Part shown: in pieces, positions 42,019-49,413 of the stretch | Layout of the letters: each line of letters starts with the position of its first letter | Position numbering within the stretch: the first letter of the stretch is position 1 | Assembly (NCBI RefSeq): GCF_000183745.1 | Contig: NC_014761.1 | Location: 372,001 to 436,000 of the forward strand | Direction of reading: 5' to 3' | From: Oceanithermus profundus DSM 14977 | GTDB taxonomy: Bacteria; Deinococcota; Deinococci; Deinococcales; Marinithermaceae | DNA length: 64,000 nt | Position numbers and translations under genes: made by a program | The notes under the pieces: generated by a model | What the model saw: the letters and a program-made list of their open reading frames with translations, nothing else | Told to the model about the DNA's origin: nothing | The model's database searches: none

Positions 42019-42843
42019 GTGAAGCGCAAACGCCTGAGCAACCTGATCGTTCACGTGCTGCTGATCTTCTCGGTGCTGGTGGTGGCGGCGCCCATCCTGC
42101 TGGCGTTCATCTTCTCGACCCAGACCCCGGCGCAGATCTTCAGTTACCCGCCCCGCTTCACCTTCGGCACCGCGATGCTCGAGAACTACTCGATCGCCTG
42201 GAACCAGTTCCATCTGGGCGTCTACATGAAGAACTCCTTCTACATCGCCATCGCCGTCACCGTCGGGAAGACGATCATCTCGTTCATGGCGGCGCTCGCC
42301 CTGGTCTACTTCCGTTTCCCGCTCAAGGGGGCGGTCTTCACCTTCATCCTGCTGACGCTGATGATGCCCACGGAGATCATGATCGTCGCGCTCTTCGACC
42401 TGGTCACCAAGCTGGGCTGGTCCAACTCCTACGCGGCGCTGATCGTGCCCTTCCTGGCCTCGGCGACGGGCACCTTCCTCTTCCGGCAGCAGTTCCTGCA
42501 GATCCCCACCAGCCTCGTCGACGCCGCCAAGATCGACGGCGCGGGGCCGCTGCGCTTCGCCTGGGCCATCCTGCTGCCCATGTCGCTCAACGTGGTGGCG
42601 GCGATGGCCGTGATCCAGTTCGTCTACATGTGGAACCAGTACCTCTGGCCGCTGATCATCATCCGCGAGGGCGACCGCCAGGTGGTGCAGGTGGGCCTGC
42701 GCATGATGACGAGCGGGCAGGACGCCACCAACTGGGGCATCGTCATGGCGGGGGCGATCATCGCCCTGCTTCCCGCCCTGGTCGTCTTCCTGCTGCTGCA
42801 GGAACAGTTCAGCCGCGGCTTCGCGCTCAGCCAGGAAAAGTAG
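42019..42843 (+). CDS. ugpE: Glycerol-3-phosphate-type ABC transporter permease
   Basis: A 274-aa MalG/UgpE-type permease with six helices. The EAA-type loop appears as LVDAAKIDGAGPLRFAWAIL around 166-185, and VYMWNQYLWPLIII near 205-218 is characteristic of UgpE. GTG at 42019 lies one base past the ugpA stop, and ugpQ begins one base after its own stop, so the three genes are tightly linked. Confidence 0.93.
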   Translation: MKRKRLSNLIVHVLLIFSVLVVAAPILLAFIFSTQTPAQIFSYPPRFTFGTAMLENYSIAWNQFHLGVYMKNSFYIAIAVTVGKTIISFMAALALVYFRFPLKGAVFTFILLTLMMPTEIMIVALFDLVTKLGWSNSYAALIVPFLASATGTFLFRQQFLQIPTSLVDAAKIDGAGPLRFAWAILLPMSLNVVAAMAVIQFVYMWNQYLWPLIIIREGDRQVVQVGLRMMTSGQDATNWGIVMAGAIIALLPALVVFLLLQEQFSRGFALSQEK

Positions 42844-42844
42844 C

Positions 42845-43540
42845 ATGCCGACGCTGCCCTTCGCGAACCGCCGGCGCCCCGTCCTCCTGGGGCACCGCGG
42901 CCTGCCGACGCTCGCCGACGGCAACACCCGGGCCGCCTTCCTGGCGGCGGTGGACGCCGGTCTCGACGGGATCGAGACCGACGTGCAGCGCACCAAGGAC
43001 GGGGTGCTGGTCATCCACCACGACTTCGTCGTGGGGTTGCGGTTGATCTCGGACATGACCTACGCCGAGCTGATCGAGCAGCGCCCCGAGATGATGACGC
43101 TCGAGCAGCTCTTCGAACTGCTCGAGCCCTACCCCGACTTCCTCCTCAACCTCGAGCTCAAGAGCATTCCCGGGCTCGAAGACGGGCGCGCCCACGAGCT
43201 CGCCGATGCGGTGGCCGGCTGGCCGGGTCGGCACCGCGTCTGGATCTCCTCCTACGACCCCGCGGCCCTCTTCAAGGTGCGCGACCACCGCCCAGAGATC
43301 CCTCTGGGCTACCTCTTCCGCGTCTACGACACCGGCCGCATGGCCGAGCTGCTGGGCATCGAGGCGGTGCACCCGCACTGGCAGCTCGTCACCCCCGCCC
43401 GGGTGGCCCGCTGGCACAAAAAGGGCATGGGGGTGGCCACCTGGACCGTCAACGACGCCAGCACAGCCCGCGAGCTCGCCGGCCTGGGCGTGGACGTGCT
43501 CATGGGCGACGACGCCGAAGTCCTCAAACAAGCGCGTTAA
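42845..43540 (+). CDS. ugpQ: Glycerophosphodiester phosphodiesterase
   Basis: A 231-aa cytosolic GDPD (no signal peptide). LGHRGLPTLADGNTRAAF and GIETDVQRTKDGVLVIHHD supply the His/Glu/Asp metal and catalytic residues, and NLELKS the further metal ligand. It hydrolyses glycerophosphodiesters to glycerol-3-phosphate and an alcohol, matching import by the adjacent Ugp-type transporter. ATG at 42845 is one base past ugpE. Confidence 0.94.
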   Translation: MPTLPFANRRRPVLLGHRGLPTLADGNTRAAFLAAVDAGLDGIETDVQRTKDGVLVIHHDFVVGLRLISDMTYAELIEQRPEMMTLEQLFELLEPYPDFLLNLELKSIPGLEDGRAHELADAVAGWPGRHRVWISSYDPAALFKVRDHRPEIPLGYLFRVYDTGRMAELLGIEAVHPHWQLVTPARVARWHKKGMGVATWTVNDASTARELAGLGVDVLMGDDAEVLKQAR

Positions 43541-43608
43541 ACGGCCTTTCCACGGAAAACGACCCGGGGTGCGTTATTGGTTTATCCTTGTTCCAAGGAG
43601 GAATACGT

Positions 43609-43845
43609 ATGGAACCGGGTCCGGCGCTTTTCTTCGCCGCTCCGGCCGCGGCCGCCGGGTGGGCGCTGGGGCTGGCCCTGATTTAGTGGTGGCTCCGCTG
43701 GCTCCAGCGCCTCGACGTGGCCCAGGGGCAGGCGCCGGAGCCGGGAAGCGAGCGGCTCGCGTTGGCTTTCGTTCGGACCTTTTGGTGGGAAGCAGGCGCC
43801 CCGACCGAGTGGGCGGCGTGGACTTCGAGGAGGGAGGAAGCATGA
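43609..43845 (+). pseudogene. Small membrane-protein gene with in-frame amber codon
   Basis: An AAGGAGGAATACGT ribosome site precedes ATG 43609. The frame reads a hydrophobic 25-residue segment (ending GWALGLALI), then TAG at 43684-43686. It then continues open for 52 codons, beginning WWLRWLQRLDVAQ, to a TGA at 43843-43845 that overlaps the ATG of the next gene. The overlap suggests an ancestral 78-codon gene. TAG could come from TGG or CAG by one change. It may be a disrupted gene, a read-through case, a sequencing error, or a genuine 25-aa peptide. Confidence 0.5.
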
Positions 43846-44027
43846 ACCTGGGAATCGGAGAGTTTCTTATCGTGCTCGCGCTATGGGGAGTCCTGATCTG
43901 GGCCTTTTTCGCGCTTATTCGCTGGGCCGTGCGCTCGGCGCTGCAGCAGTTCCTCGAGGCCAACCGGGAAGAGCTGGTGGAGATCGTTCGCAAGGCGGTG
44001 GCCGCGGACGCCGAACGTCAGGGCTGA
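43842..44027 (+). CDS. Small single-helix membrane protein (61 aa)
   Basis: ATG at 43842 follows GGAGGGAGGAAGC. The 61-aa product has one strong membrane helix (about 8-26, FLIVLALWGVLIWAFFALI) and an amphipathic, charged C-terminal helix (FLEANREELVEIVRKAVAAD). No family recognised. The same plan, a helix then R-x-AV-x-x-A followed by a Leu/Glu/Arg-rich tail, recurs in the 64-aa and 37-aa products just downstream, suggesting related peptides. Confidence 0.7.
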   Translation: MNLGIGEFLIVLALWGVLIWAFFALIRWAVRSALQQFLEANREELVEIVRKAVAADAERQG

Positions 44028-44031
44028 GGCC

Positions 44032-44145
44032 GTGTACGTCCTTGCCCTGCTCATCCTGAATGGCCTGGTGACCTACGCGGTGGTCCGCGTGGGAGTCAGG
44101 GCGCTGCTCGCCGAAGAGCGCGAGCGCTGGCTATCGGAGTTGTAG
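44032..44145 (+). CDS. Possible 37-aa membrane peptide
   Basis: A GTG at 44032, five bases after the previous stop, opens a 37-codon frame: a membrane helix (YVLALLILNGLVTYAVV) followed by a short charged tail (LLAEERERWLSEL). It is too short for certainty, but the composition and its place between two similar small genes support translation, probably coupled to the gene before it. Confidence 0.5.
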   Translation: MYVLALLILNGLVTYAVVRVGVRALLAEERERWLSEL

Positions 44146-44247
44146 GAGCCCTGCCGGTCGTCCGGAGGTGTCGATCCCCGGCCGGGCGAGCGGCCGCAGC
44201 TGCGGTAGCTGCGTGCGCCAGGGCCGCGCTCGAAAAAGGAAAGGAGG

Positions 44248-44442
44248 TTGGGAACGGAGATCGTCGCGGTCCTACTGAGCATAATCGTTTACTTATTCTT
44301 GATATGGCTTGCCTACGAGATCGTACGCCGCGCTGTAGTCGCCGCCATTCGCACCGTGCTGGAGGAGGATGGGCGACCGTGGGTTGATCGGCTCGCTCAG
44401 GCGATCGCCGGGCAGATGACGTCCGAGCGCAGGGAGGGATAG
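44248..44442 (+). CDS. Small single-helix membrane protein (64 aa)
   Basis: A 64-codon frame from a TTG at 44248. AAAAAGGA lies 7 nt upstream and GGAGG directly abuts the TTG, so the exact start is uncertain. The product has one helix (about 5-25, VAVLLSIIVYLFLIWLAYEIV) then RRAVVAAIRTVLEEDGRPWV and a charged tail. It resembles the 61-aa product in layout. No family recognised. Confidence 0.6.
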   Translation: MGTEIVAVLLSIIVYLFLIWLAYEIVRRAVVAAIRTVLEEDGRPWVDRLAQAIAGQMTSERREG

Positions 44443-44500
44443 GGCGCTTTGCGGTCCTCGGCCGCGTGACTTGAGCCGCCTGGGGGGTGGCGCGCCGAAG

Positions 44501-44528
44501 GCGATCCGCCGGCCGGGCGGCGGATCGC
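44501..44528. terminator. Hairpin between convergent genes
   Basis: GCGATCCGCCG (44501-44511) and CGGCGGATCGC (44518-44528) form an 11-bp perfect stem with a 6-nt loop, directly before the stop of the amidotransferase gene on the opposite strand. There is no T-run, so termination is likely but not certain. Confidence 0.6.
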
Positions 44529-45380
44529 TCAGGAAGCCGATGGCCGCACCAGGTGCTCGAGCCAGTTGGCGAACTCGAGCTGGCGGATCCGGTCGTCCAG
44601 CAGGGTCTCGTCCACCCCCAGCTTGCGGCGCAGGGCCTCGTCGTTCGGGTTCTGGAACAGCGCCTTCATCTCCGCGGCGTAGCGCAGCACGTCTTCCTCG
44701 TTTTCGAAGAAGCCTTCCTTCACCAGCGCCCCGGCGCGGGCGGCGATCAGGCGGGCGTTCTCCCAGAGGTCGAACTCGGGGTGGTACTGGGTGGCCCAGT
44801 AGGCGCCGTTTTCGTGCTCCACCGCCAGCGCCTGCACGCGGGTGTGCTCGCCGGTGGCCAGCAGCTCGGCGCCCGCGGGCAGCTCGGTCACGTGGTCGAG
44901 GTGCATCTCGATGCCCTGGAAGACCGGCGGCTTCCCCGCGGTGAGCGGGTGCTCGCGGCCCGCGGCGGTCAGCTCGATGCGCGGCGCGAAGCCCCACTCG
45001 CGCCCTTTGGGGTTGGCCTCCACCCGGCCGCCGGCGGCCACCGCCGCCATCTGCGCCCCCCAGCAGCTGCCGAACTGGGGCACGCCGGCCTCGAAGGCGC
45101 GGCGGGCGAAGGCGATCTGCCGGGCGACCTTTTCCTCGTGGGTGCGGTAGATGGTCTGGTCGGACCCGGTCCAGATGACGCCGTGGAAGCCGCGCACCTC
45201 GTCCAGGCTGGGCAGCGGGTTCTCCACGTCGGCGATGAAGAAGACCTGCGACTCCGAGCCGGGCGCGTAGCGGTCGAGCAGCCGCCGGTAAAGGTCGTGG
45301 GGGTGAGCGACGTCGGAGCGGTCGAAGTTATCCCGGCTTGCGCGCGGGTAACCGTTGACGATCAGGAAGTTCAGGGTCAT
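44529..45380 (-). CDS. Class I glutamine amidotransferase-like protein
   Basis: A 283-aa protein with the nucleophile elbow GSCWGAQM (Cys106) and the His/Glu pair in TQYHPEF (His200, Glu202), so the full GATase1 triad is present. It is a stand-alone domain similar to GMP-synthase-like amidotransferases, with a C-terminal extension of about 70 residues. The acceptor substrate is unknown. ATG at 45380 overlaps the stop of the GDPD gene by ATGA, so the two are co-translated. Confidence 0.85.
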   Translation of the reverse strand: MTLNFLIVNGYPRASRDNFDRSDVAHPHDLYRRLLDRYAPGSESQVFFIADVENPLPSLDEVRGFHGVIWTGSDQTIYRTHEEKVARQIAFARRAFEAGVPQFGSCWGAQMAAVAAGGRVEANPKGREWGFAPRIELTAAGREHPLTAGKPPVFQGIEMHLDHVTELPAGAELLATGEHTRVQALAVEHENGAYWATQYHPEFDLWENARLIAARAGALVKEGFFENEEDVLRYAAEMKALFQNPNDEALRRKLGVDETLLDDRIRQLEFANWLEHLVRPSAS

Positions 45381-46213
45381 GGCGTTTCCTTTCCGGCCGT
45401 GGCGCGGGCCAGCGGCACCAGGTCCTGCGGGAAGTCGGTGAAGAGGCCGCTCGCGCCGGCCTCGATGTAGGCTCTGGCTTCGCCTGTGTCGTTGACGGTG
45501 AAGAGGTTGACCTTCTTGCCCGCCGCCACCAGCTCGCGCACCTTCTCCGGCGGCGTCAGCGCCGCGCGGGCGTTGACCGTCGGGTAGTCCGCCACCGCGT
45601 CCCAGTCGATGGGCCGGTCGCGGTAGTAGCCGACCAGGGCCTGCACCTCCACCTCGGGCCGCAGGGCGCGTGCCTCCTCGAGCCAGCGGTGCTCGAACGA
45701 GGAGAGCCGCACCCGCTCGGGGGCGATGCCCACCCGGTCCATCACCTCGAAGAAGCGGGGCACGATGGGAAAGTCCTCGAGCGGCGCCGGCAGCCGCTTC
45801 AGCTCGATGTTCACGGTCCAGTCGTGGTCGCGGGTGAAGGCGAGCGCCTCCTCCACCGTGGGCACCTTGAGGCCCACGTAGGCGGCCTGGTCGGCGGGGC
45901 TTACCCGGCCGGCGGCGATCTGGCCGAAGGGGTCGTCGCGGTCGAACCAGCTGCCGGCGTCAAGGCGTTCGATCTCGGCGAAGGTGAACTCGGTGAAGGT
46001 CCAGGGGGCGCGGTCGGGGTAGACCTCGGGGGCGTTGGTGGTGCGCTTCAGGCTGTCGTCGTGGAAGAGGATGAGCACGCCGTCCGCGGTCACGCCCACG
46101 TCGGTCTCCCACAGGTCGGCTCCGGCCTCGAGGCCCTTTTCTGCGGCCGCCAGCGTGTTTTCGGGTGCGAGGCTGCGCGCGCCGCGGTGCGCGATGACGA
46201 GGGTGCGGTTCAC
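45377..46213 (-). CDS. Glycerophosphodiester phosphodiesterase family protein (second copy)
   Basis: A 278-aa GDPD. VIAHRGARSLAPENTLAA at the N-terminus, LWETDVGVTADGVLILFHDDSL near 34-55 (the catalytic and metal residues) and VNIELKRLP are canonical. It is larger than the UgpQ copy at 42.8 kb and cytosolic by the absence of a signal. GTG at 46213 has a TATCGT box at 46220-46225, 6 nt upstream (leaderless). It heads an operon with the amidotransferase. Confidence 0.92.
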   Translation of the reverse strand: MNRTLVIAHRGARSLAPENTLAAAEKGLEAGADLWETDVGVTADGVLILFHDDSLKRTTNAPEVYPDRAPWTFTEFTFAEIERLDAGSWFDRDDPFGQIAAGRVSPADQAAYVGLKVPTVEEALAFTRDHDWTVNIELKRLPAPLEDFPIVPRFFEVMDRVGIAPERVRLSSFEHRWLEEARALRPEVEVQALVGYYRDRPIDWDAVADYPTVNARAALTPPEKVRELVAAGKKVNLFTVNDTGEARAYIEAGASGLFTDFPQDLVPLARATAGKETP

Positions 46214-46816
46214 GGGAACACGATACCGCAGGCGGCCGGGCTGGAGGAGCCCTTCGGCCACGGGGCCTGTGCGGCCCGATGTATATCTGACTTGCGGCCC
46301 GCTTGGCCGGAACCACGCAGTCTTAGAGTGCCCGAGCTGGCCGCAGCTGTCCGGACGAACCCCCCCGCGTCACCCCGGACGAGATTCAGGGTCTCGCCGT
46401 TGCCGCTACCGAAGGCGTTTGGTAACTCATGAGCTGGCGTCGAGGTTCCAGACCTGTCCCGGGCTGGGCTTAATGCGCTTGGTTCCTTCAGCGTGCTCTG
46501 CGAGGTTCCGGACCTGTGCCGGACTTGATCCGGGATTACGCAGGTCTTACGACCTGCTTGTCCGGAACGACGGGAGTTAGTTTCAGCGCGTTCTGTCCTT
46601 TCACCTTCTGCTACGTGTGCGCAACCTTTCATTTCGTCACCCCGGACGAGCGCAGCGAGATCCAGGGCCTGCCCTGAACTTGATTCAGGGGTCTCGCGGG
46701 CGACGCGAAGAACGCGCCAACCTGGGGCGCACGACGAGATCAGGGTCTCGACGGAACGGCGACCGGGGTCGCCGCGATTACGCTGCTTCGGCGGGACGCC
46801 CCTACGGGGAGCCGTG
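46214..46816. other. 603-bp intergenic repeat-rich stretch
   Basis: No gene is supported. It carries several degenerate inverted-repeat words of the type GTCACCCCGGACGAG, CCGGACTTGATCCGG (near 46522-46536) and TTCAGGGTCTCG in both orientations. It also holds one exact reverse copy (46668-46690) of the 23-bp unit found at 6805-6873. It lies at the 3' side of the GH3 gene and upstream of the GDPD promoter. Confidence 0.7.
46668..46690. repeat. Exact inverted copy of the 23-bp hairpin repeat
   Basis: Exactly the reverse complement of the units at 6805-6827 and 6828-6850. It contains TTGATTCAGGG at its right end and a foldback of CCTGAA with TTCAGG. Confidence 0.9.
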
Positions 46817-48295
46817 CTACGCCCCCGGACCGAAGAGCGGCGCGGGCATACGGCCGCGGGCCGGGACCTCGCCGCGCAGCCAGGCGAGCACCGCCTCGAG
46901 CGCTTCGGCGCGGAAACCGTAGCTGACGAGCGCCGGGGCGGGCACCCGCGCGGCGGCGAAGGGGTTCCACAGGGCCACGTGCAAATCGGGCCGCCAGCGC
47001 CAGCCAGCCGCCGGATACAGGCGGCGGCTGTTGGAGATGAGCAGCTTGAAACAGCCGTCCGTCGCGACCTCCAGCCCCGGAACCTCGGCGACGTCGCCCA
47101 CGAAGACGGGTTCGACCCTCCAGTAACCCTCCAGCAGCCTGGCCAGCTCGGCCCCGCTGGCGCCGGCCTCGGAAACGCCGTCGCCGCTCGGGCGCGCCTG
47201 GGCCACCACCCGCAGGCAGGCGTCCTCCGGCGGCGGGGCGGGGTCGCCCACCGCGGTCAGGCCGCGGGTCCAGGCCGCTGCGAAGAGGCGGCGGTCGGCG
47301 GTCCGCTGCGCTTCACCGTAGTCCCCCAGCCCGGCCGGGAAGGCGCGGGCCAAGGCGGCGACGCGCCCGGCGCTGGCCTCCATCTGCCCCCGATCGAGTT
47401 CGCCGGCGTCGAGCGCGGTCTGAATGCGCGCCAGCGTCGCCGCCTGCAGCTCGAGGCCGCCCAGCGGCATCACCAGGTCGGCCCCGGCGGCGAGCGAACG
47501 CACCGCCGCCTCGGGCGCGCCCCAGCGGTCCGCGATGGCGCGCATGTTGAGCGCGTCGCTGACGACGACGCCGTCGTAGCCCATTTCCTCGCGCAACAGA
47601 CCGGTGAGGATCCGCCGCGAGAGCGTCGCCGGCAGCTCGCCGTCGAGCTCGGGGTAGACGATGTGGGCGGTCATAAGGGCCGGGAGGCGGCCCGCCGCAC
47701 GGGCGAAGGGCACGAGCTCGAGCCGCCGCAGATCGGCGAGGGGCTTTTCCACCACCGGCAGGCCCAGGTGCGAGTCCACCGTGGTGTCGCCGTGGCCGGG
47801 GAAGTGCTTGCCCGTCGTGGCCACGCCCTCTTGCACGTGCCCCTCGTGCCAGGCGAGCGCCAGCTCGCTGGCGCGCTCGGGGTCCGCCCCGAAGGAGCGC
47901 TCGGCGATCACCGGGTTCGCCGGGTTGGTGTTGAGGTCGAGCACCGGCGCGAAGTTGAGGTTGAAGCCGTAGGCGGCGAGCCCGCGAGCGGTGGCCGCAC
48001 CCACGGCGCGGGCCAGTTCGGGGTCGTCCGCCGCGCCCAGGCTCATCCCCGGCGGGGGGCTGGGGAGGAAGGGCAGGCGCAGCACCGCGCCGCCCTCCTG
48101 ATCGACGCTGATCAGGGCTTCGGGTCCCAGGACCTCCAGCAGATCGGCCACCAGCCGCCGGAGCTGCTCGGGCCCGGCGACGTTGTGGCGGAAGAGGATG
48201 ACCCCGCCCACCCGGTAGCGCCGCCAGAGGGCGGCCAGTTCGGCGGGCAGCTCGGTGCCGGGAAGGCCGGTGATGACGAAGCGGCCGGCGTGCAT
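46817..48295 (-). CDS. Cytosolic GH3 beta-N-acetylhexosaminidase (NagZ-like paralogue)
   Basis: A 492-aa GH3 enzyme without signal peptide. KHFPGHGDT at 163-171, DSHLGLP at 174-180 and the nucleophile at about Asp247 in VVSDALNMRAI match NagZ. A C-terminal region of about 170 residues follows, as in the exported paralogue at 31964-33523, with which it shares many blocks (LSRRILTGLLREEMGYDG). Being cytosolic it would act on imported anhydro-muropeptides or GlcNAc-MurNAc. ATG 48295 is preferred over the upstream TTG because a TAGAGT box (48302-48307) lies 6 nt before it. Confidence 0.9.
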   Translation of the reverse strand: MHAGRFVITGLPGTELPAELAALWRRYRVGGVILFRHNVAGPEQLRRLVADLLEVLGPEALISVDQEGGAVLRLPFLPSPPPGMSLGAADDPELARAVGAATARGLAAYGFNLNFAPVLDLNTNPANPVIAERSFGADPERASELALAWHEGHVQEGVATTGKHFPGHGDTTVDSHLGLPVVEKPLADLRRLELVPFARAAGRLPALMTAHIVYPELDGELPATLSRRILTGLLREEMGYDGVVVSDALNMRAIADRWGAPEAAVRSLAAGADLVMPLGGLELQAATLARIQTALDAGELDRGQMEASAGRVAALARAFPAGLGDYGEAQRTADRRLFAAAWTRGLTAVGDPAPPPEDACLRVVAQARPSGDGVSEAGASGAELARLLEGYWRVEPVFVGDVAEVPGLEVATDGCFKLLISNSRRLYPAAGWRWRPDLHVALWNPFAAARVPAPALVSYGFRAEALEAVLAWLRGEVPARGRMPAPLFGPGA

Positions 48296-48347
48296 GCCCA
48301 AACTCTACCGCAGGCGCAGGCCGGCCCCTCGGGGCGCGTTGGCAAAA

Positions 48348-48370
48348 ACCCCGGAGCCCGGCTCCGGGGT
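48348..48370 (-). terminator. Intrinsic terminator, minus strand
   Basis: ACCCCGGAGC (48348-48357) and GCTCCGGGGT (48361-48370) form a 10-bp stem. Read on the minus strand it ends in a run of T (complement of 48343-48347). It lies just downstream of the clpB-like relic in that reading direction, so it may be the terminator of the lost gene end. It may now serve the response-regulator transcript. Confidence 0.75.
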
Positions 48371-48389
48371 CGGCGGAAGGTTTGCGGGA

Positions 48390-48433
48390 TCAGGCCTCGA
48401 CGGGGTGGTGGCCTCGAAGACCGGACCACGCTC
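48390..48433 (-). pseudogene. Relic of a clpB 3' end
   Basis: The 44 bp align with the last 45 bp of clpB (57959-58003) in the same orientation: 19 identical bases from the stop codon, one missing base, then three substitutions. The single-base loss breaks the frame. No similarity is visible beyond 48433. Together with intact clpB it brackets the respiratory gene block as direct repeats. Confidence 0.75.
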
Positions 48434-48771
48434 ATCAAGTCAGCGTGGCCCGTGTGGGAGAGCTCTTCGTCGGGCTGCTGTCCTGGGTCGAACCTGCGGT
48501 TGGGACGGCCGTCTCGATGGTGGACGGCAAGGTTGGCTCAGTTCGCGTTGTCCGTTGGCGTGAAGCCCGAAGGCGGTGTTCAACTTGAGGCCCGTCGTGG
48601 CTTCCGCAGTTTGCGCCCCGCCACCGCGATCCACAACCAAACTGCGAGAGGCGGGAAGCGCCGGGAACGTTTCTTGTCACCTGCACTCCCGGTTTGTTGC
48701 GATCTCCTTGCGATGTAGGAAACCCATGAGACGGGTGCCGAAGCCTGGGTTCTTGGGTCGATGGGGAGCGA

Positions 48772-49413
48772 TCAGTCCCCGTCGAGGAGGCCCACCTCAA
48801 GGGCCCAGCGTGTCAGTGCAGCCCTGGAGCTTAGGCCCAGTTTCGAGGCGGCCCGCTCCCGGTACGTTGCCACCGTTTTCTCGCTCAACTCCAGGTCGGC
48901 GGCAATCTGCTTGTAGGTCATCCCCATGGCGATCCCCCGCACCACAGAGCGCTCGCGTTCCGTGAGGACCTCGGGCGTAGGCTCGGGCTTTTCCTGCCGG
49001 TGCTGGATCATGGCGTAGAGCAGATCCTGAGGTACGTAATGCTCGCCGCGGGCCAGGGCCTTGACCGCGTCCATCAGTTCGTACTCGATGCTGCTCTTGC
49101 CTAGGTAGCCGGATCCGCCCGCGGCGAGGAAACGCTCGGCGTATTCGGCCTCCTCGTGCATGGAAAGGGCGAGAAGCTTGAGGTTGGGGCGAACTTCCTT
49201 CAGTCGGCGGGCACAGGCGATGCCGTCGATGCCGGGGAGGGAAAGGTCGAGGATGGCGATGTCGGCTTCGCTGTCCGCTTTGGTGAGTTTGTCTAGCGCT
49301 TCCTCGCCCGAGATCGCTTCGCCTACGACCGTAACTTCCCCGGAGCGCTCGAGGATGTACCGAACTCCGGCGCGCACCACCGGGTGGTCGTCGACGAGAA
49401 AAACCCGAATCAT
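48772..49413 (-). CDS. NarL/FixJ-type response regulator
   Basis: A 213-aa regulator. The receiver domain has the acidic pair Asp8/Asp9, phospho-acceptor Asp56 (ILDLSLPG) and the conserved Lys in YLGKSS near 106. The C-terminal LuxR-type helix-turn-helix spans about 148-205 (LTERERSVVRGIAMGMTYKQ then IAADLELSEKTVATYRERA). It shares ATGA with the kinase stop. It probably controls the divergent respiratory operon, as TtrR, NarL or ArxR-type regulators do. Confidence 0.93.
   Translation of the reverse strand: MIRVFLVDDHPVVRAGVRYILERSGEVTVVGEAISGEEALDKLTKADSEADIAILDLSLPGIDGIACARRLKEVRPNLKLLALSMHEEAEYAERFLAAGGSGYLGKSSIEYELMDAVKALARGEHYVPQDLLYAMIQHRQEKPEPTPEVLTERERSVVRGIAMGMTYKQIAADLELSEKTVATYRERAASKLGLSSRAALTRWALEVGLLDGD

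Larger units (their letters stand above)
48302..48771. other. Intergenic stretch holding a clpB relic
   Basis: Between the GH3 gene and the response-regulator stop. From left to right it has the GH3 promoter, a terminator hairpin on the minus strand (48348-48370) and a 44-bp relic of the clpB 3' end (48390-48433). The rest, about 335 bp, has no gene or RNA I can recognise. Confidence 0.7.

Noticed and set aside
43684-43686. TAG as pyrrolysine or selenocysteine recoding
   Set aside because: Selenocysteine uses TGA, and nothing suggests pyrrolysine machinery in this lineage; mutation or plain read-through is simpler.
44501-44528. Hairpin as an attenuator for the small membrane genes
   Set aside because: It lies after the last of them, before a convergent stop codon; a simple transcript end explains it better.
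48441-48771. Further clpB or other pseudogene remains right of the 44-bp relic
   Set aside because: Comparison with clpB upstream of its last 45 bp shows no convincing continued match, and no other coding trace is visible.
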